Positions 63,406 through 64,000 of a stretch of DNA of 64,000 nt are shown in pieces. The notes below the pieces were generated by a model. It was not told the DNA's origin. It was given only the letters and a program-made list of their open reading frames with translations, and did not search any database. Numbering within the stretch: position 1 is the stretch's first letter; each line of letters opens with the position of its first letter. A program made the translations under genes and the position numbers. The DNA is from Pseudomonas oryzicola. Lineage in GTDB: Bacteria > Pseudomonadota > Gammaproteobacteria > Pseudomonadales > Pseudomonadaceae. The stretch spans positions 62,001-126,000 of the forward strand of contig NZ_JABWRZ020000004.1 of NCBI RefSeq assembly GCF_014269185.2, read 5' to 3'.

Positions 63406-64000
63406 TTAAGCCGCGCCCCACATCTTGTGTGGGTCGATCACGAACTTCTTCGGTACACCTGCATCGAACTCGCCGTAGCCTTCCGGCGCCTGGTCCAGGT
63501 TGATCACCTGAACACCCACCACTTCGGCGATGTTGATGCGGTCCCACATGATCGCCTGCATCAGCTGGCGGTTGTACTTCATGGTCGGGGTCTGGCCGGT
63601 GTGGAAGCTGTGCGACTTCGCCCAGCCCAGGCCGAAGCGGATGCTCAGCGCGCCGATCTTGGCGGCGGCATCCACCGCACCCGGGTCTTCGGTCACGTAC
63701 AGGCCCGGGATACCGATGTTGCCGGCAACACGGGTCACCTGCATCAACGAGTTCAGCACGGTAGCCGGCGCTTCATGCTTGGCACCTTCGTGGCCGTGGC
63801 CGCGGGCCTCGAAGCCAACGGCGTCGACGGCGCAGTCCACTTCCGGTTCGCCGAGGATGTCGACGATCTGCTCGTGCAGCGGGGTGTCCTTGGACAGGTC
63901 GACCACTTCGAAGCCCTGCGACTTGGCGTGGGCCAGGCGGGCCGGGTTGAGGTCGCCGACGATGACGCAGGCCGCGCCGAGCAAGCGTGCCGAGGCGGCA
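63406..64000 (-). CDS. fdhA: Glutathione-independent formaldehyde dehydrogenase, C-terminal half (partial)
   Basis: The frame runs off the right edge. The visible 198 residues include part of the NAD-binding Rossmann domain (ASARLLGAACVIVGDLNPARLAHAKSQGF) and the C-terminal VDCAVDAVGFEARGHGHEGAKHEAPATVLNSLMQVTRVAGNIGIPGLY, closely matching the zinc-dependent, NAD-linked formaldehyde dehydrogenase of P. putida, which needs no glutathione. The start codon and zinc ligands lie beyond the window. Confidence 0.93.
   Translation of the reverse strand, partial: AASARLLGAACVIVGDLNPARLAHAKSQGFEVVDLSKDTPLHEQIVDILGEPEVDCAVDAVGFEARGHGHEGAKHEAPATVLNSLMQVTRVAGNIGIPGLYVTEDPGAVDAAAKIGALSIRFGLGWAKSHSFHTGQTPTMKYNRQLMQAIMWDRINIAEVVGVQVINLDQAPEGYGEFDAGVPKKFVIDPHKMWGAA

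Overview
The window is a high-GC gammaproteobacterial chromosome segment whose gene content and order match the Pseudomonas putida group. The evidence is a pqqFABCDE cluster, a bioBFHCD operon, glcB, a waaF-C-G-P lipopolysaccharide core cluster, glnE, aceE-aceF and a glutathione-independent formaldehyde dehydrogenase, plus putida-type REP hairpins. It reads as core chromosome: I see no prophage, transposase, tRNA, rRNA or CRISPR array.

Left part (1-16.6 kb): the end of an upstream gene, then the pyrroloquinoline quinone cluster pqqF, pqqA, pqqB, pqqC, pqqD, pqqE and an S9-family peptidase overlapping pqqE. Next come a small Pmp3-type membrane protein, and a class III aminotransferase divergent from a LysR regulator. 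A gene for the regulatory RNA RsmY with a GacA-type upstream box lies between the LysR gene and an acyl-CoA dehydrogenase. A second acyl-CoA dehydrogenase with a PsrA-type operator follows, and a membrane diguanylate cyclase sits between the two dehydrogenases.

Middle part (16.6-37.1 kb): the biotin operon, transcribed leftward, with a BirA-type operator that lies inside the first codons of the divergent comF-like gene. Then a ModE-like regulator, SrkA kinase, RarD, GcvR, malate synthase G, a response regulator, a cNMP/CBS/DUF294 protein coupled to a DnaQ-like exonuclease, and an iron-uptake signalling set (FecI sigma factor with a Fur-like box, FecR, TonB receptor with an STN domain, PepSY membrane protein, small membrane protein).

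Right part (37.1-64 kb): an orphan 939-residue protein resembling the dermonecrotic-toxin/DUF6543 family overlaps, tail to tail, a leftward lipopolysaccharide core operon (four WaaP/InaA-type kinase genes, waaG, waaC, waaF). GlnE and the divergent aceE-aceF genes follow, with a dense group of inverted repeats before aceE. Then a GAF-PAS-GGDEF-EAL protein with a degenerate GGDEF motif, msrA, a glutathione S-transferase, a retropepsin-like protease, a PlsC-type acyltransferase, a halovibrin HvnA-like secreted protein in a more AT-rich patch, a DUF2780 protein and the 3' part of fdhA.

Most genes are housekeeping. The points most worth a second look are regulatory elements (RsmY/GacA, BirA, PsrA, the aceE dyads, paired DnaA boxes between rarD and gcvR) and two candidate secreted effectors (the DUF6543-like protein and the HvnA-like protein). 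I found no clear multi-gene system that is wholly new. Family assignments rest on recognised motifs and gene order, not on database searches.
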